Source: Beroe ovata
Lineage: Eukaryota > Ctenophora > Nuda > Beroida > Beroidae
DNA: 64,000 bases
Assembly: GCA_946803715.1 (NCBI GenBank)
Contig: CAMPET010000297.1
Location: forward strand, 21,364 to 85,363
Direction: 5' to 3'
Position numbers and translations under genes: made by a program. Below the pieces are notes generated by a model, which had not been told where the DNA came from, made no database searches, and was given only the letters and a program-made list of their open reading frames with translations. This document shows positions 36,478 through 48,480 of the stretch, piece after piece. The number at the start of each line of letters is the position of its first letter. Within the stretch, counting starts at the first letter, position 1.

Positions 36478-37254
36478 ATGATGTTTGAGAGTTATCACAT
36501 GTTGGGGGACCCTGCTGGTTTCTTCCATTCCATCAAAGCAGCTACTTCGACAACAAAACCCACCGTTAATGATGACGATGTGGTTTTTGTCCACATGCTC
36601 AACTCAACGTCCAGCTCCGACTCCGAGCAGAGACCCAGCTCCCTCTCCCCCTCCAGTCTGTCTGATGATTTCTCAGGACTTGTCTCCCCTCTCATCTTCT
36701 CCCCGATGGATGCACTCATGTCGACATTCAAGGATGAGGACTGCTGCAGTCCCTCTTCATACGACCTGCTAATGAGCGCCCCACCATCCTCCCCATTCCA
36801 CGGTTTCTACTTCCCCGATACTCCGACTTCCACAGACAGCATGATCACCTCAATCTCACTTGAACCTAGCTATCCTGGGTTCCGAACAACAACAACAACC
36901 CGTCATGACTTGTCCGATGACTGTGTCTCGTGGGCAAGCAGTGGCAACTCCACTTTGTACGATTGTACCCCGTCTGAGGTTGCCAGATACAACCACCTGC
37001 ACCTCCTGAAAAACACCCCGTGGCCGGGACGGTACAATTCCGTCAACATGACACACAGCTGCAGTGTTGCCATGACACCTGACGTTGCCATGACAACCTT
37101 CACTCCTGATCGGGTTGATATGCTGGAGCTATGGAACTCGTCTTGTGACGGATCAGATGATGTTTTCTACTCTCCTCAACCAGTCACTAAGAACAAGAGC
37201 AGTACTAGTGTGGGGAAGAAGATAAAATCGTTTGTCAAAAGATTGACAAAATGA
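36478..37254 (+). CDS. Unrecognised intronless gene, Ser/Thr-rich protein with basic C-terminus
   Basis: One open frame of 258 codons with a good initiation context (CCCACCATGATG) and a TATA box upstream. The protein is rich in Ser, Thr, Pro and Asp, with patches such as SSSDSEQRPSSLSPSSLSDD, and ends in a short Lys-rich segment (VGKKIKSFVKRLTK). No signal peptide or membrane segment is visible. No family is recognised. Being intronless, short and TATA-driven, it resembles inducible regulatory genes in general layout and parallels the nested gene at 61699, though I see no clear sequence match between them. Confidence 0.75.
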   Translation: MMFESYHMLGDPAGFFHSIKAATSTTKPTVNDDDVVFVHMLNSTSSSDSEQRPSSLSPSSLSDDFSGLVSPLIFSPMDALMSTFKDEDCCSPSSYDLLMSAPPSSPFHGFYFPDTPTSTDSMITSISLEPSYPGFRTTTTTRHDLSDDCVSWASSGNSTLYDCTPSEVARYNHLHLLKNTPWPGRYNSVNMTHSCSVAMTPDVAMTTFTPDRVDMLELWNSSCDGSDDVFYSPQPVTKNKSSTSVGKKIKSFVKRLTK

Positions 37255-37779
37255 AGTTTTTCGTAGATTTGTTTTGAATCATAATTTTATCTGGTTTCGT
37301 TGCAAGAAATCTTTATACTTTATCTTTCAATTTTTTTGATCGTCCAATTTTAATGGTTATAGTAAGCCCTGAGTCTGAATTATTCTGGGGATACAATTGG
37401 ACGGAGCTATATCAATATGCACTGATACAAATGTCGTAATTCTCGGGTTAATGAGAACAATTTTAATACCCGTCACCATAGCAACGACATATGAACAATG
37501 GGTAAACTAACCGCTGATTAAATGAGATGCCACACCGAGAAATACATATTTTTCATCCCATTAGAATATCATGAGTTTAACTCAAACTGCAATTTCGCCT
37601 GTATAATGATGCTTTTCTCCGGTACATTGCCATTGCATACTATTACTAACAGTGCAGTAACAGCCATCTCATCATAACTATTAGTGATTTTGATTCAACA
37701 CTCAATTTCAAATCCAACGCAACAGATCGTCAGTAGAAATTGAACCAGGAATATGGCAACATGATTTAGATTAGAGAGC

Positions 37780-38856
37780 ATGGAAAAACGTAAGCTGGAA
37801 CATGCGCTGAAGGATCTCAACGATGCTCTCTCAATCCTGAAAGATATGTCTAGGAAAATGGACCTCGAGCGCCCATCTACCTCTTCAACTAGTGGATCCA
37901 CCGATACCACAGGGTCCTCTGATCAGGCATGTACAGAACAAGGGTGTGACAAAGGGTCCTCCGCTCAACACAACTCAGAGGGAGTATGCACAGGTGGAAC
38001 TCCAGATACAGACAGAGATGGTTGTCATGTGAACAATTCAGAGGGAGTATGCACAGGTGGAACTCGAGACAGAGATTGTTGTCATGTGAGTCGAGAACAG
38101 AAGGAGGAGGGTGACTGTAATGCTGATCAGTCTCAAGAAGTTGACCAAAATGCAACTCATCTTGACTCTGCTAGTGCAAGCGAATTTGTCCCACTATCGG
38201 ACACGGTATTAACCTCACTCCCTGACACTAACTCAAATCCGGTGTCAAACTTAGCTGCTCATAATGACTGTGGTGACGTTGAATTGAGCACGATTCGAAG
38301 TGAAACATCTGACTTTGTCGAGGCGTCAGAATTCTTCGATTGTGAAGAATCTGGAAAATTGCCAGCTCAGATTGAGGAAATGGGTTACTCGGATGTGGAT
38401 AATTTCTGTGATGTTTTCGAAGAGGCTCAGGAAGATATGACGCTTGATCAAAGTGTTTTTGACCATGACGGAACCGCTGATGCGACAGATGAATCCGAGG
38501 TTCAAACTAAAATTGTAGAACTAAATGTGGGTAAACTGAGCCCTGATTCAAACCTTGAAGAGGATCAGAAAATGGAAGGTGAACACAATATCGTGATCAA
38601 CCATGTGCCTGAGACTGAAATGAGGGAGGATCAAAGGGCAGAATCAGTCTCAGCCCCGGGTCAAATCATCAATCATTCGGAGAGTGAGGATACAAGGGTA
38701 GGAATCGAGAATGGGCAAAACAGACAGGTTGAGAATGACAGGACTGAGAGTGAATCATCCGATGTTTTCGAAGCCCCCACCCCACACATAATGCAGTCGA
38801 ATATGTCGAAATCGGTGAACTATGATAATGAACCGAACGATGATTCGGTTTCATGA
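37780..38856 (+). CDS. Unrecognised acidic, probably disordered protein
   Basis: One open frame of 358 codons. The N-terminus (EKRKLEHALKDLNDALSILK) has a heptad-like helical pattern and may form a coiled coil. The rest is strongly acidic and Ser/Thr-rich. A Cys-containing segment occurs twice in tandem (NSEGVCTGGTPDTDRDGCHV and NSEGVCTGGTRDRDCCHV). Short motifs such as SSDVFEA and EFFDCEE recur. No known domain. The length of the open frame and its composition argue that it is a real gene, perhaps with further exons not recognised. Confidence 0.65.
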   Translation: MEKRKLEHALKDLNDALSILKDMSRKMDLERPSTSSTSGSTDTTGSSDQACTEQGCDKGSSAQHNSEGVCTGGTPDTDRDGCHVNNSEGVCTGGTRDRDCCHVSREQKEEGDCNADQSQEVDQNATHLDSASASEFVPLSDTVLTSLPDTNSNPVSNLAAHNDCGDVELSTIRSETSDFVEASEFFDCEESGKLPAQIEEMGYSDVDNFCDVFEEAQEDMTLDQSVFDHDGTADATDESEVQTKIVELNVGKLSPDSNLEEDQKMEGEHNIVINHVPETEMREDQRAESVSAPGQIINHSESEDTRVGIENGQNRQVENDRTESESSDVFEAPTPHIMQSNMSKSVNYDNEPNDDSVS

Positions 38857-40135
38857 TTTCTATGGTACTTCTCATTTCAGATGAGGTCATGAATGAATTT
38901 TGAAAGCGGAAAAATGCGTGGAAATCCTTGAAAAATGAGAAATTGTGTAGTTGAATTTCGTTGACTGAATTTGATTTATTGTATTTTCTAAATTTTGAGG
39001 AAAACCGACATTTATAGAGTTTTGGACTCTTACTCTCGTCGTAATGGGGGGGGGGGGNCGACAATTAAACACAGAGTATCTAGGAATCAGTTAATCATGT
39101 ACTGAATATAGCAAGCCTCCATTTCATAATTTAAACTCCTTCAAAATGAACATGTTCATACATCGACTCCTTGAGAGTACTTCTAGAAGAGTCCTTCTCA
39201 TGGTTTCCATGGAAACTCAGATTATTAAACCTATCTCAGGACCAATTAGTATTAATATTGGAACTATCCAAGCAGTCACTTTAGAGTTAGACTTAATTGA
39301 CCATTTAACATTACTTAAAGCTATTTAAAATTAAAGTCCCTAATCCTAGTTAAAAGTTTTGCAAGATTCGTAAAATCTCGTCTGCAGTTTCTAGAAAATT
39401 TTGAATTACAAACAGCGATTATATCAAACTGATCAGTTTCATTATAGCAGCTAAACTTGACAATTGACCTAGGAGAATTGGTTACATACAAATAGAGATC
39501 GAAGAAGCTAGCATGGAACTCCATTCACACGACCTATCCTAGAACCGAATAACAACCAATTTCAGTTTAATTCTCGAATGAACATTTCAACTCGTATTTT
39601 GGTTTCCAGAAATTGGAGGTTACCCAGTCACAGTAAGGTCCTTACAATTTTCAGCAACTCTGCTTGCAAATTATCTATCACATGCTGCATGCCTGATTTC
39701 TATACTTTACAGTTGAAATCGGACAACCGCGGGGCTAAAATCTCAAAATCTGGCAGATTTCTCGAGGTGAAGCAGGAACATAGTACGAATCAGGAGGTCT
39801 GATACTGTCCCCTCCTGATATTTCATACGTGCTGGCGGTGGGAGTAAAAACAAGCTTAATATACCACAACTCTGCCATGCAAATACAGAGCAGAGGCCAT
39901 GGTTAATTATTTGAGGGTTTTCTTCTAGAGTTTTCGGCCAAATCCATTTGCGTGACAGAGTATTCCCAACACATTAGTTGAGCATGCTTATTGCGATAAT
40001 TAAAATATAAACTGTCCTGATATCATATCATCTGTAGAAATTAGTATAGGCTAGCTGTTCATGTGCAATAAAGTATTTCACATTCATCATGTATGAACAG
40101 ACTGGGATAAATATAATATTCAAGCTGACTATACC
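38857..40135. other. Intergenic region
   Basis: Holds a poly-G run with a lone N near 39050-39058 and a GTTTCCATGGAAAC palindrome at 39203-39216. No gene seen. Confidence 0.6.
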
Positions 40136-42409
40136 CTAAAACAAATCAGTAAATCTTCTGGTTAAGGTTTTGGAGAGTCTACTCGTTCTTCGTTTTTGTT
40201 TCACGGGGATTTCTTTTGATTCACCGTCGTTCACCTTGCATTCTTTGGACACTTTTTCGCATAGTTTTGATTCATTGCACGTGTCACTGACAGCATCAGT
40301 GGTTGCCGTAGCAGCAGGATTTGTCACGTGCTCAATGGAATCATTGGAGTCACTGCTTCCCGATTGAGAGATGATTGTGATTCCTCCAGATTGCTCCTCA
40401 ACGAGCTGCGATGAGAATAGGTCAGATTGCTATCGATTTGAGCTTAATTTGTGCTTCTATAAATGATCACGGACTTCATATAAAATAAAGAACAGATTCA
40501 CACTAACTATGTGAGTCGACCCCCTATCTGTACCTTATCATGCTTATGATGGTGTCGATGATGGTGGTGGTGGTGGTGGTTCCTGTTGTTCCTCCTCTTT
40601 CTACTGTGATGATGGGAATGATGGTTGCTGGTGGTCGGAGAACCATGATGAGCAGCTTGCATCGTGGCTACCGACACTCTCCGACCTATCTTCCCTCCGT
40701 TTGACATCACACTCACCCACTCCTTCTTCACCATCTTGAAATTGTCCTTTTCCTGGAAAAACAGTGCTCATCAGTCGGTAAAAGATTCAGAAAAACACTT
40801 CCCCTGGCTCTTCCGTTTTCTTCAAGCACTGACGAAATGAGGCATGCCTCCAACCGAACTGAGCTCGGCAAAAAGTTTGTCCTAATCGAGCAGTTATTCC
40901 AGTCATTTCTTACTTCCATGGTTTGGGGTCGTCGTATATTGACTGAGTATGAGATGTCCCATTCATCGTTGTCACCAATTGTGAGAATTCCTGAAGAAAT
41001 ACCAGGTTATAGAAAAAAAAAAACTTTTCCACCTCAACATTGCTCACGAATCAGGATGAAATAACAAATACAATGCCAGGTATGAGTTAAGTTTGGATCT
41101 CCACGGTGGCTCCATTTTTCAATACCAACCGTCAACCATGGTTTCCAGATTGATTCCAGATTGGTACCTTTGATGGAAGACTCTTCGGAGAGAGGCTCGA
41201 GGGAAATGCGTTGGGGAAGTCCCACCAGGGACGGAGCTTTGAGTTTCTTCTCAGCGTAGAGTTCAACAGTCAGATAGCCCCTTCTCAGGGATTCCATCAT
41301 CTTCGGATCATTCCTGAGGAGACATGGTTCATCATTTACCAATCCGAGCAACTATATCAATTCCACCACAGTTTTCAATTGTTAATCAAAGAATAGGATT
41401 CAAGTTTTGAGAGTCTTCTTACCTAGGATAGTTGAAAATTGTCTTGGACTCGACCTTCTGGATCTCATCAGTCTTGAAGAATCTTGTCTTTTGTTCTTGG
41501 AGAACAGTCTTTTGAAGGGGAAGACAAACCACGTATCGAATGAAGTACAGCTTTTTGGAGTTGGCAGCAGGTTTGAAACTGAGAGAATGGTTGTCATAAA
41601 ATCATGTGTCATGAAATACCAGGAAAGAACCATAAGTGAAATAGAGGTCACCATGACGATGAAAACACGCGTCACCATGGTGACAACACTTACTAGATAT
41701 CGGATGTGTTGAGTTCCAGCTGTTGCTCGTTAAGACGATCATTGGAATTAACAACTGGGACTGAACTGCAAAAGCGAGAGGGGTATCAGAGAACGATATC
41801 AATTCTCATCTTTCATTCTAATCAGTAATGAGGATGTATAAAGTTCTTGTAGCTTCGGTTGAGTAACTCACATAGTTTCGTGTTTGAGTTTTAAAACTTC
41901 ACCAGTGGTGTCAAAGTGCTTTTGAAGCTGAACAATCTGCCTGAAATGGATTATAATTCGTTAATCAGTGGCACTCCACGATTTCTGAAGAAATCTACAC
42001 GTGTATCATTGCATAGATAAGGGTGAAACTCGATACTGGAACATACCATTGGATTTCCTGGATTTTTCCAGCATAGAACACTGTAGAGTCCTCTGAATGG
42101 CACTTGTTAAACCTTTCTTTCGCTTCCTTACAGAAAGAAAGTTGAGCTTCCAACTTTTCCACCGCTGCAATGATAGAGCACGTGAGTGGAGGCGATATGA
42201 CCAGTTTTTCGCGTGATCACAAGTTTTTGTGAAAAGATAATCAGGTCAGTGAAAAGCTTCCCAGGCGGGAACTTGACACGCACTCTAATAAGGAGATGGC
42301 AGATAAGAATGGGAAAACGAAAAAAGAACTATAATCATTACCAGATTTCAGAGCACTAACCTGCTTTTAGGGTCACTCTCGGAGAATTGTCACAGTTGGA
42401 TTGATCCAT
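40136..42409 (-). CDS. Coiled-coil protein with C2-like domain and His-rich tract
   Basis: Nine exons in minus order: 42409-42361, 42164-42047, 41940-41872, 41765-41694, 41578-41423, 41313-41168, 40990-40914, 40752-40534 and 40405-40136; 391 residues, all phases consistent. The N-terminal part (LKAAVEKLEAQLSFCKEAKE, then KIQEIQWQIVQLQKHF) is helical, probably a coiled coil. The middle (KLYFIRYVVCLPL, TIFNYPRNDPK, RRGYLTVELYAEKKLKAPSL, RISLEPL, VNIRRPQ) resembles a C2 fold, and its order recalls the C-terminal C2 domain of CC2D1 proteins, but the protein is much shorter and lacks visible DM14 repeats, so this is tentative. A His-rich stretch (seven consecutive His codons near 40565-40585) precedes a basic C-terminus (KQKRRTSRLSKTLTRRF). 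Confidence 0.75.
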
Positions 42410-45400
42410 ATTCTACCTGAGAGCTGTGGGAACCCTGGCTAATCTGAGCAGCGATTGGTCAGTGACTTGGTAATAAGACGAGTGGTTTGCACATGAGAAT
42501 AGACAAGGATATGTAATGAGTGGTTTGCACATGAGAATGATTATGGATATTTCCGATAGTAGTATAGCATAGTAGAGAGCGACTGAAGGAGAGGCAAAGG
42601 AGGCAGGAGCAAAATCGGTACAGCTCAACCAGCAAAAGAATTTCAACATCAATATGTATCGACAGTCGACAAAACACCGCCCAATCAAGAAGATAAAGCC
42701 GCCATTTATCACAATCGGGCCCACGCAACAATATCTATCACTAAGGACTCATTAAGAGAGTCCGCAAGCTAAGTGTGACATCTAATTCTTAAATTCTTAT
42801 ATATGCTACGGATTTTTCAAACCAAACTCATTGCCTATTGCCCAAGCTTTTGATGACGAATTCACTCGAACCATGGCTTCAAAAGTAGTACTAGAGCTGC
42901 TGCAAGATTGAAAAAGGGAGACGCCCATGGGACTGTCAGAGCTCATTTTTTCGTGGAAGTCAGCTCTCTTACGAAAGCAAGAAAAACAATAACTCCAACA
43001 GTCTCTCACTATAATGACTCGGGAATTGGTTGCAAATTGCAGCTAGCAACAGCGCACCGCTGCAAAATACACATATACATGCACGCTACTGCCTAGAACA
43101 AGCCAACCTTATGTGCCATTATCGTAAATAGGTATGCCAACTGTAATGCCATGTTATTATTCCTCCACAAAAAGTTTGTAACCATGGTAAACACTTAGTA
43201 CATACTCCACATTTCCATAACAACAAGATACAACCCTGCTTCCAGGATAGATATGGGGTGATTGTGAGATACAGTTCCTGCTACAGGGATAGGATAATGG
43301 GTTTGTGATACGTGTGTACCGATTATAATGGTTAATGGGGTCCTGGGAGGGGTGGTAAGTAGCATGACTGAGAATGTATAATGTAGTATGTACATTGTAC
43401 ATTGTACAATGTATATTGTGTGTCTTATCATGCTATGTCCACTCGAGGTCTAGCAGGGTTCGAAAATGCACTATGCAAACGTCTGGGAAACTCATAACAC
43501 GTCAATGAAATCATCAGTATTTCACTGAAACTTGAAGTTTAGTAACACATGAGTCTTGCTAGCAGTTCCTAGGAAATCGCGTATACAATGCAGTACTGAC
43601 ATATCTAAGATTTCAGACCAGCGCGGTGAAAGTACCTCCACAATGAGGGATAAATCTCTCACTCTCAGACAAGCAAACGTGACAATTAAATCAAATGAGG
43701 TGGAAAGAGCTGGGCCTGGGAGACTAAAATTACTCAAAATGAGATGGAGAAATGATCAAAATATACTCATTCGCATAAGAGAGACGCACAAAACCGATCT
43801 GGGCTCAGCAGTCTCATGTAATTAGATATGTGTTGCTGCAAATATTGAGCTGCAGTTTTAAATCATACATAATGACATTAACACAACTGCGAGAGTTGAG
43901 AAGGATTACGTAGCTGTCCAGCTGCGACTTAACGAGAAGAATGGAGGAAAAGACGGAAATAAAACTGCTACTAATTGCTGACAAGCTGTAAATAATGACA
44001 TTGAGTCACCCAAATATTGCCTCACATTTCCGGTGACAGCGCAGCTTACAGAACGCAGACTGCTCGCAATGGACCACGCTTTGCAACCACTCAGAATAAT
44101 ATGGAAGAACGAAGAGAAATGGTTTGTGTTTGTCTTCCCCGAATGGGAAAATGATATTCCTAGTAGAGTGGAAAGTGCATAAATAATACTCCGCATATTT
44201 CACGAAATTGCCCTACGTAACGCTGCTGAACAGGTAGCACAGGGACAGGACTGTATAGGTAGGACACAAAGGACAGTGACGTTGTTATTCCACGAGAGGG
44301 AGGGGGTTATAGCGACTATAATATGGGGTGGGTGGGGCCGGGCTCATTGTGTGGGGCACACTCCCTGTGTCAGCAGTGTCATCATGGTAACAAGCTGGTA
44401 CCATAGCAACCATGGCCGTGGTGATATGATAGTTATGCAGAAACTCCAATCCAATCAACTCGGTGCACTAGAAGTGTGATACTGCACTAACAAACTCAGC
44501 AGGGCTGTACTTGTACTGCACTATAGTGTCCACAAGATACAGTGCTGGTCAGGAGAATTGGACGATGGCTTGTCATGCGAACAAGTGAGAGCCTGTATCA
44601 ACAGTCTCCATGATATCATGCGAGAATGTTCGATAAAATTCCGCAACCTTCCGTGTGTGTCACTTTTGAGTTTAAACGCGATTTTGTAGAAATTACTGTT
44701 GGCAATTTGCCAGGATCGTGCTCACGAAAGCGTAATCGCCGTGTTTTTGTACGTGATGGAGAATTGACATGAGAAATTTGAAAAATGATCCGAGAGGGAG
44801 AAAGGGGGGCTCAACGAAATGAGTTACCGGATACTCTCAGGAGAGGTGTTGGTATTATCATAGGCGATGTATCGGATCAAATCACAATCATAGTATTCCA
44901 AAATAGCATCCTAAATTACGTTATCATGAATTATTTCATTTGAATATTTTACAGGTAGACTTGGTAAATCATCCGTTAGAAAACCGCCGTTGGCAATGTT
45001 CCAAATATTCTCCGGTCTCTTGAAAACACGAGACAAATAAATTACTCAGCGCTCAGCGCTCATTGCTGAGTGCGGAAACAGCACTCACACTCGGAGGAAA
45101 AATTCGACTCTCGAAAAATAAAAATTCAAAAAGAGTTGGTTAAAGTTGCTACTGCCTCACTGTGTGTACTGTGTCTTGACTTGGACATGGGAAAGCATGA
45201 GCCACTTCACACTATAATCGATATACGGCAATATTGTACAACAATCCTAACCGTTGTGATGACTCATTATAATGCAACAGTATCCGGATGTGGTGAAACA
45301 ATAGGGTGGGAGTGTGGTGAAACTGGATATTCTTGGAAATGGTGGTCGGGGAAATTAACACAGGAATTATCTCATGTTACTGATGAACTGCAACCATCGC

Positions 45401-46381
45401 GCAGTGTGCTGAAAGTACAAGCAAAATTAAGCAAGAACGCGAAATGACTATATCAATGTCAAAAACACCTGCCCAGTAGTCCATTCCACTGAGCGCCCCA
45501 CCAAACAACATTTGTGAGAGTTTCCCAAACTGATGGATCTTTTGTGAGATTAATAGTGCTTGCTAGGACCACCGCCCACAGATTGAACGAAAAAGCTATA
45601 AATGGACTCGTATGCAGCCCTGTAGAATACCAAAGCTGAACATGACTGGAACTACTGCAGGATGACAGTCACGGAAAGTGGAAGATCGGTTATCGCATCA
45701 TACACAATATTTTCCCGACTGAAGTGCAACGTAAGCCGGGGGAGGGAGCGGTTGCAAGCGGAGAGATTAGGAGCGTATTATTCAACCTGTTTAATATTCA
45801 GCTCGGCTCAAATACACCCCTATAGCAGGTGACAACCGTCATTGCAGCACCTGCGCGGATGACGTTCATCCTTGAATAATGAATATATAATGCATCCCAT
45901 GTTCTCCACCACCAACATCAAGCGAGCTCAACAGCTATAAAACTGCTGCAGAATATGGGAATTTCGATGGCTAAAGCGCTTCCCCTTATGATTAAATAAA
46001 AGTCAAATTATCGAGCAAATCCATATTAATGCAGCTGATGGAATGATGCACACAACGTTGCACAATACTAATTGAGCACCTTTTCTGCACCCAGAACATT
46101 GTTGTTGTAACCTCCCTTAAATTCAGATCCACACACAAGCAAGTTCAGATTCGGTAACTCTCCAATATCCACAATTTTAACATCATGCGTCAGACAGTGC
46201 AAAAATCACAACAGCATTCAAACAAGCCCAGTCGAGAAGGTCAGTGGACGGAGAGTTTAAACAAAACACCATATTCGAGAAGGGACGGTGAGGAATTAAA
46301 CACAGTTATTAAAATACACACACACACACAAACACACTCACACACAAACACAAACACACTCACACACACACCCACACCCAC
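42410..46381. other. Gene-poor region upstream of the N gap
   Basis: Short open frames only, the longest plausible one being 45070-45447 (about 125 codons, no recognised domain or ATG support). X-box-like half sites (ATGGTAAC, CATAGCAAC) lie near 44385-44410. A CA-rich microsatellite at 46313-46381 runs into the gap. No gene supported. Confidence 0.5.
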
Positions 46382-47303
46382 NNNNNNNNNNNNNNNNNNN
46401 NNNNNNNNNNNNNNNNNNNNNNNNNNNNNNNNNNNNNNNNNNNNNNNNNNNNNNNNNNNNNNNNNNNNNNNNNNNNNNNNNNNNNNNNNNNNNNNNNNNN
46501 NNNNNNNNNNNNNNNNNNNNNNNNNNNNNNNNNNNNNNNNNNNNNNNNNNNNNNNNNNNNNNNNNNNNNNNNNNNNNNNNNNNNNNNNNNNNNNNNNNNN
46601 NNNNNNNNNNNNNNNNNNNNNNNNNNNNNNNNNNNNNNNNNNNNNNNNNNNNNNNNNNNNNNNNNNNNNNNNNNNNNNNNNNNNNNNNNNNNNNNNNNNN
46701 NNNNNNNNNNNNNNNNNNNNNNNNNNNNNNNNNNNNNNNNNNNNNNNNNNNNNNNNNNNNNNNNNNNNNNNNNNNNNNNNNNNNNNNNNNNNNNNNNNNN
46801 NNNNNNNNNNNNNNNNNNNNNNNNNNNNNNNNNNNNNNNNNNNNNNNNNNNNNNNNNNNNNNNNNNNNNNNNNNNNNNNNNNNNNNNNNNNNNNNNNNNN
46901 NNNNNNNNNNNNNNNNNNNNNNNNNNNNNNNNNNNNNNNNNNNNNNNNNNNNNNNNNNNNNNNNNNNNNNNNNNNNNNNNNNNNNNNNNNNNNNNNNNNN
47001 NNNNNNNNNNNNNNNNNNNNNNNNNNNNNNNNNNNNNNNNNNNNNNNNNNNNNNNNNNNNNNNNNNNNNNNNNNNNNNNNNNNNNNNNNNNNNNNNNNNN
47101 NNNNNNNNNNNNNNNNNNNNNNNNNNNNNNNNNNNNNNNNNNNNNNNNNNNNNNNNNNNNNNNNNNNNNNNNNNNNNNNNNNNNNNNNNNNNNNNNNNNN
47201 NNNNNNNNNNNNNNNNNNNNNNNNNNNNNNNNNNNNNNNNNNNNNNNNNNNNNNNNNNNNNNNNNNNNNNNNNNNNNNNNNNNNNNNNNNNNNNNNNNNN
47301 NNN
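46382..47303. other. Assembly gap (922 N)
   Basis: A run of N bounded by a CA microsatellite on the left and by 546-bp satellite units on the right, which explains why the assembly failed here. Confidence 0.99.
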
Positions 47304-48480
47304 TGTAATTTTGGACGCTGAATCGATTCCCGATCGAATTTTAGGCCTATCTCGCTTCCCTGAGGAGCTGTAAGTAATGTGACTTCGAACCTCATGTTCA
47401 AGAAGAAATTGGAATTTAGCCAAGTTTCCCGAAGAGCTAGCTCAAAAATTCCTTCAGATTCGGATTCTACGTCAAAAAATAGGTAAGAAACACTTATTAC
47501 CGGTCATCGTCCCACGGGAAAAAATTTGCCGATTTTGGTGTGTCCCATTGATTTTCGCGTTTTTGCAGGCAAAGTTTCCCACAGGTTTGAAATCGTGATT
47601 TGGGCGTGGTTTCACGGCGAGTATGAAAATTTCATGATCGTGACGAGGGTCGATATTTGTAGTGTGATTGTAGGCGAGATGGATTGGTGGAAAATCGGTG
47701 TTGTAAGTGCCGTTAAAGACTTCAATAGAGACCCTTAAAAACGGAGTATAAAAGTGTGAGATCAATCACTTCACTTTCTACCGATACTCAGATCAGAAAA
47801 TCGAAGAAAAATTTTTGTTCTATTTCCATGCAAACACCATGTATTCCCATGTAATTTTGGACGCTGAATCGATTCCCGATCGAATTTTAGGCCTATCTCG
47901 CTTCCCAGAGGAGCTGTACGTAATGTGACTTCGAACCTCATTTTCAAGAAGAAATTGGAATTTAGCCAAGTTTACCGAAGCGCTAGCTCATAAATTCCTT
48001 CAGATTCGGATTCTAGGTCAAAAAATAGGTAAGAAACACTTATTACCAGTCATCGTCCCGCGGAAAAAAATTTGCCGATTTTGGTGTGTCCCATTGAATT
48101 TCGCGATTTTGCAGGCAATGTTTCCCACAGGTTTGAAATCGTGATTTGGGCGTGGTTTCACGGCGAGTATGAACATTTCATGATCGTGACGAGGGTCGAT
48201 GTTTGTAGTGTGATTGTAGGCGAGATGGTTTGGTGGAAAATTGGTGTTGTAAGTGCCGTTAAAGTCTTCAATAGAGACCCTTAAAAACGGAGTATAAAAG
48301 TGTGAGATCAATCACTTCACTTTATACCGATACTCAGATCAGAAAATCGAAGAAAAATTTTTGTTCTATTTCCGTGCAAACACCATGTATTCCCATGTAA
48401 TTTTGGACGCTGAATCGATTCCCGATCGAATTTTAGGCATATCTCGCTTCCCTGAAGCGCTATCCGCTCAGAAGTGAGTA
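47304..48480 (+). repeat. 546-bp tandem satellite next to the N gap
   Basis: The anchor GGACGCTGAATCGATTCCC occurs at 47313, 47859 and 48405: two exact spacings of 546 bp. The units are very similar, and the last is truncated. Each full unit carries GGAGTATAAAAGTGTGAGAT and a TTTGGGCGTGG block. The family also fills the intron at 2290-3900. More units probably lie in the gap. A minus-strand open frame of 97 codons is present in both full units (47472-47765 and 48018-48311). Confidence 0.92.

Noticed and set aside
43440-43470. GGGTTCGAAAATGC resembling a tRNA B-box
   Set aside because: No matching A-box or cloverleaf could be drawn.
45070-45447. Plus-strand open frame of about 125 codons
   Set aside because: No ATG start supported, no domain, no splice context; composition resembles the surrounding non-coding DNA.
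46185-47401. Open frames of 360-386 codons across the N gap on both strands
   Set aside because: They consist almost wholly of N and microsatellite sequence.
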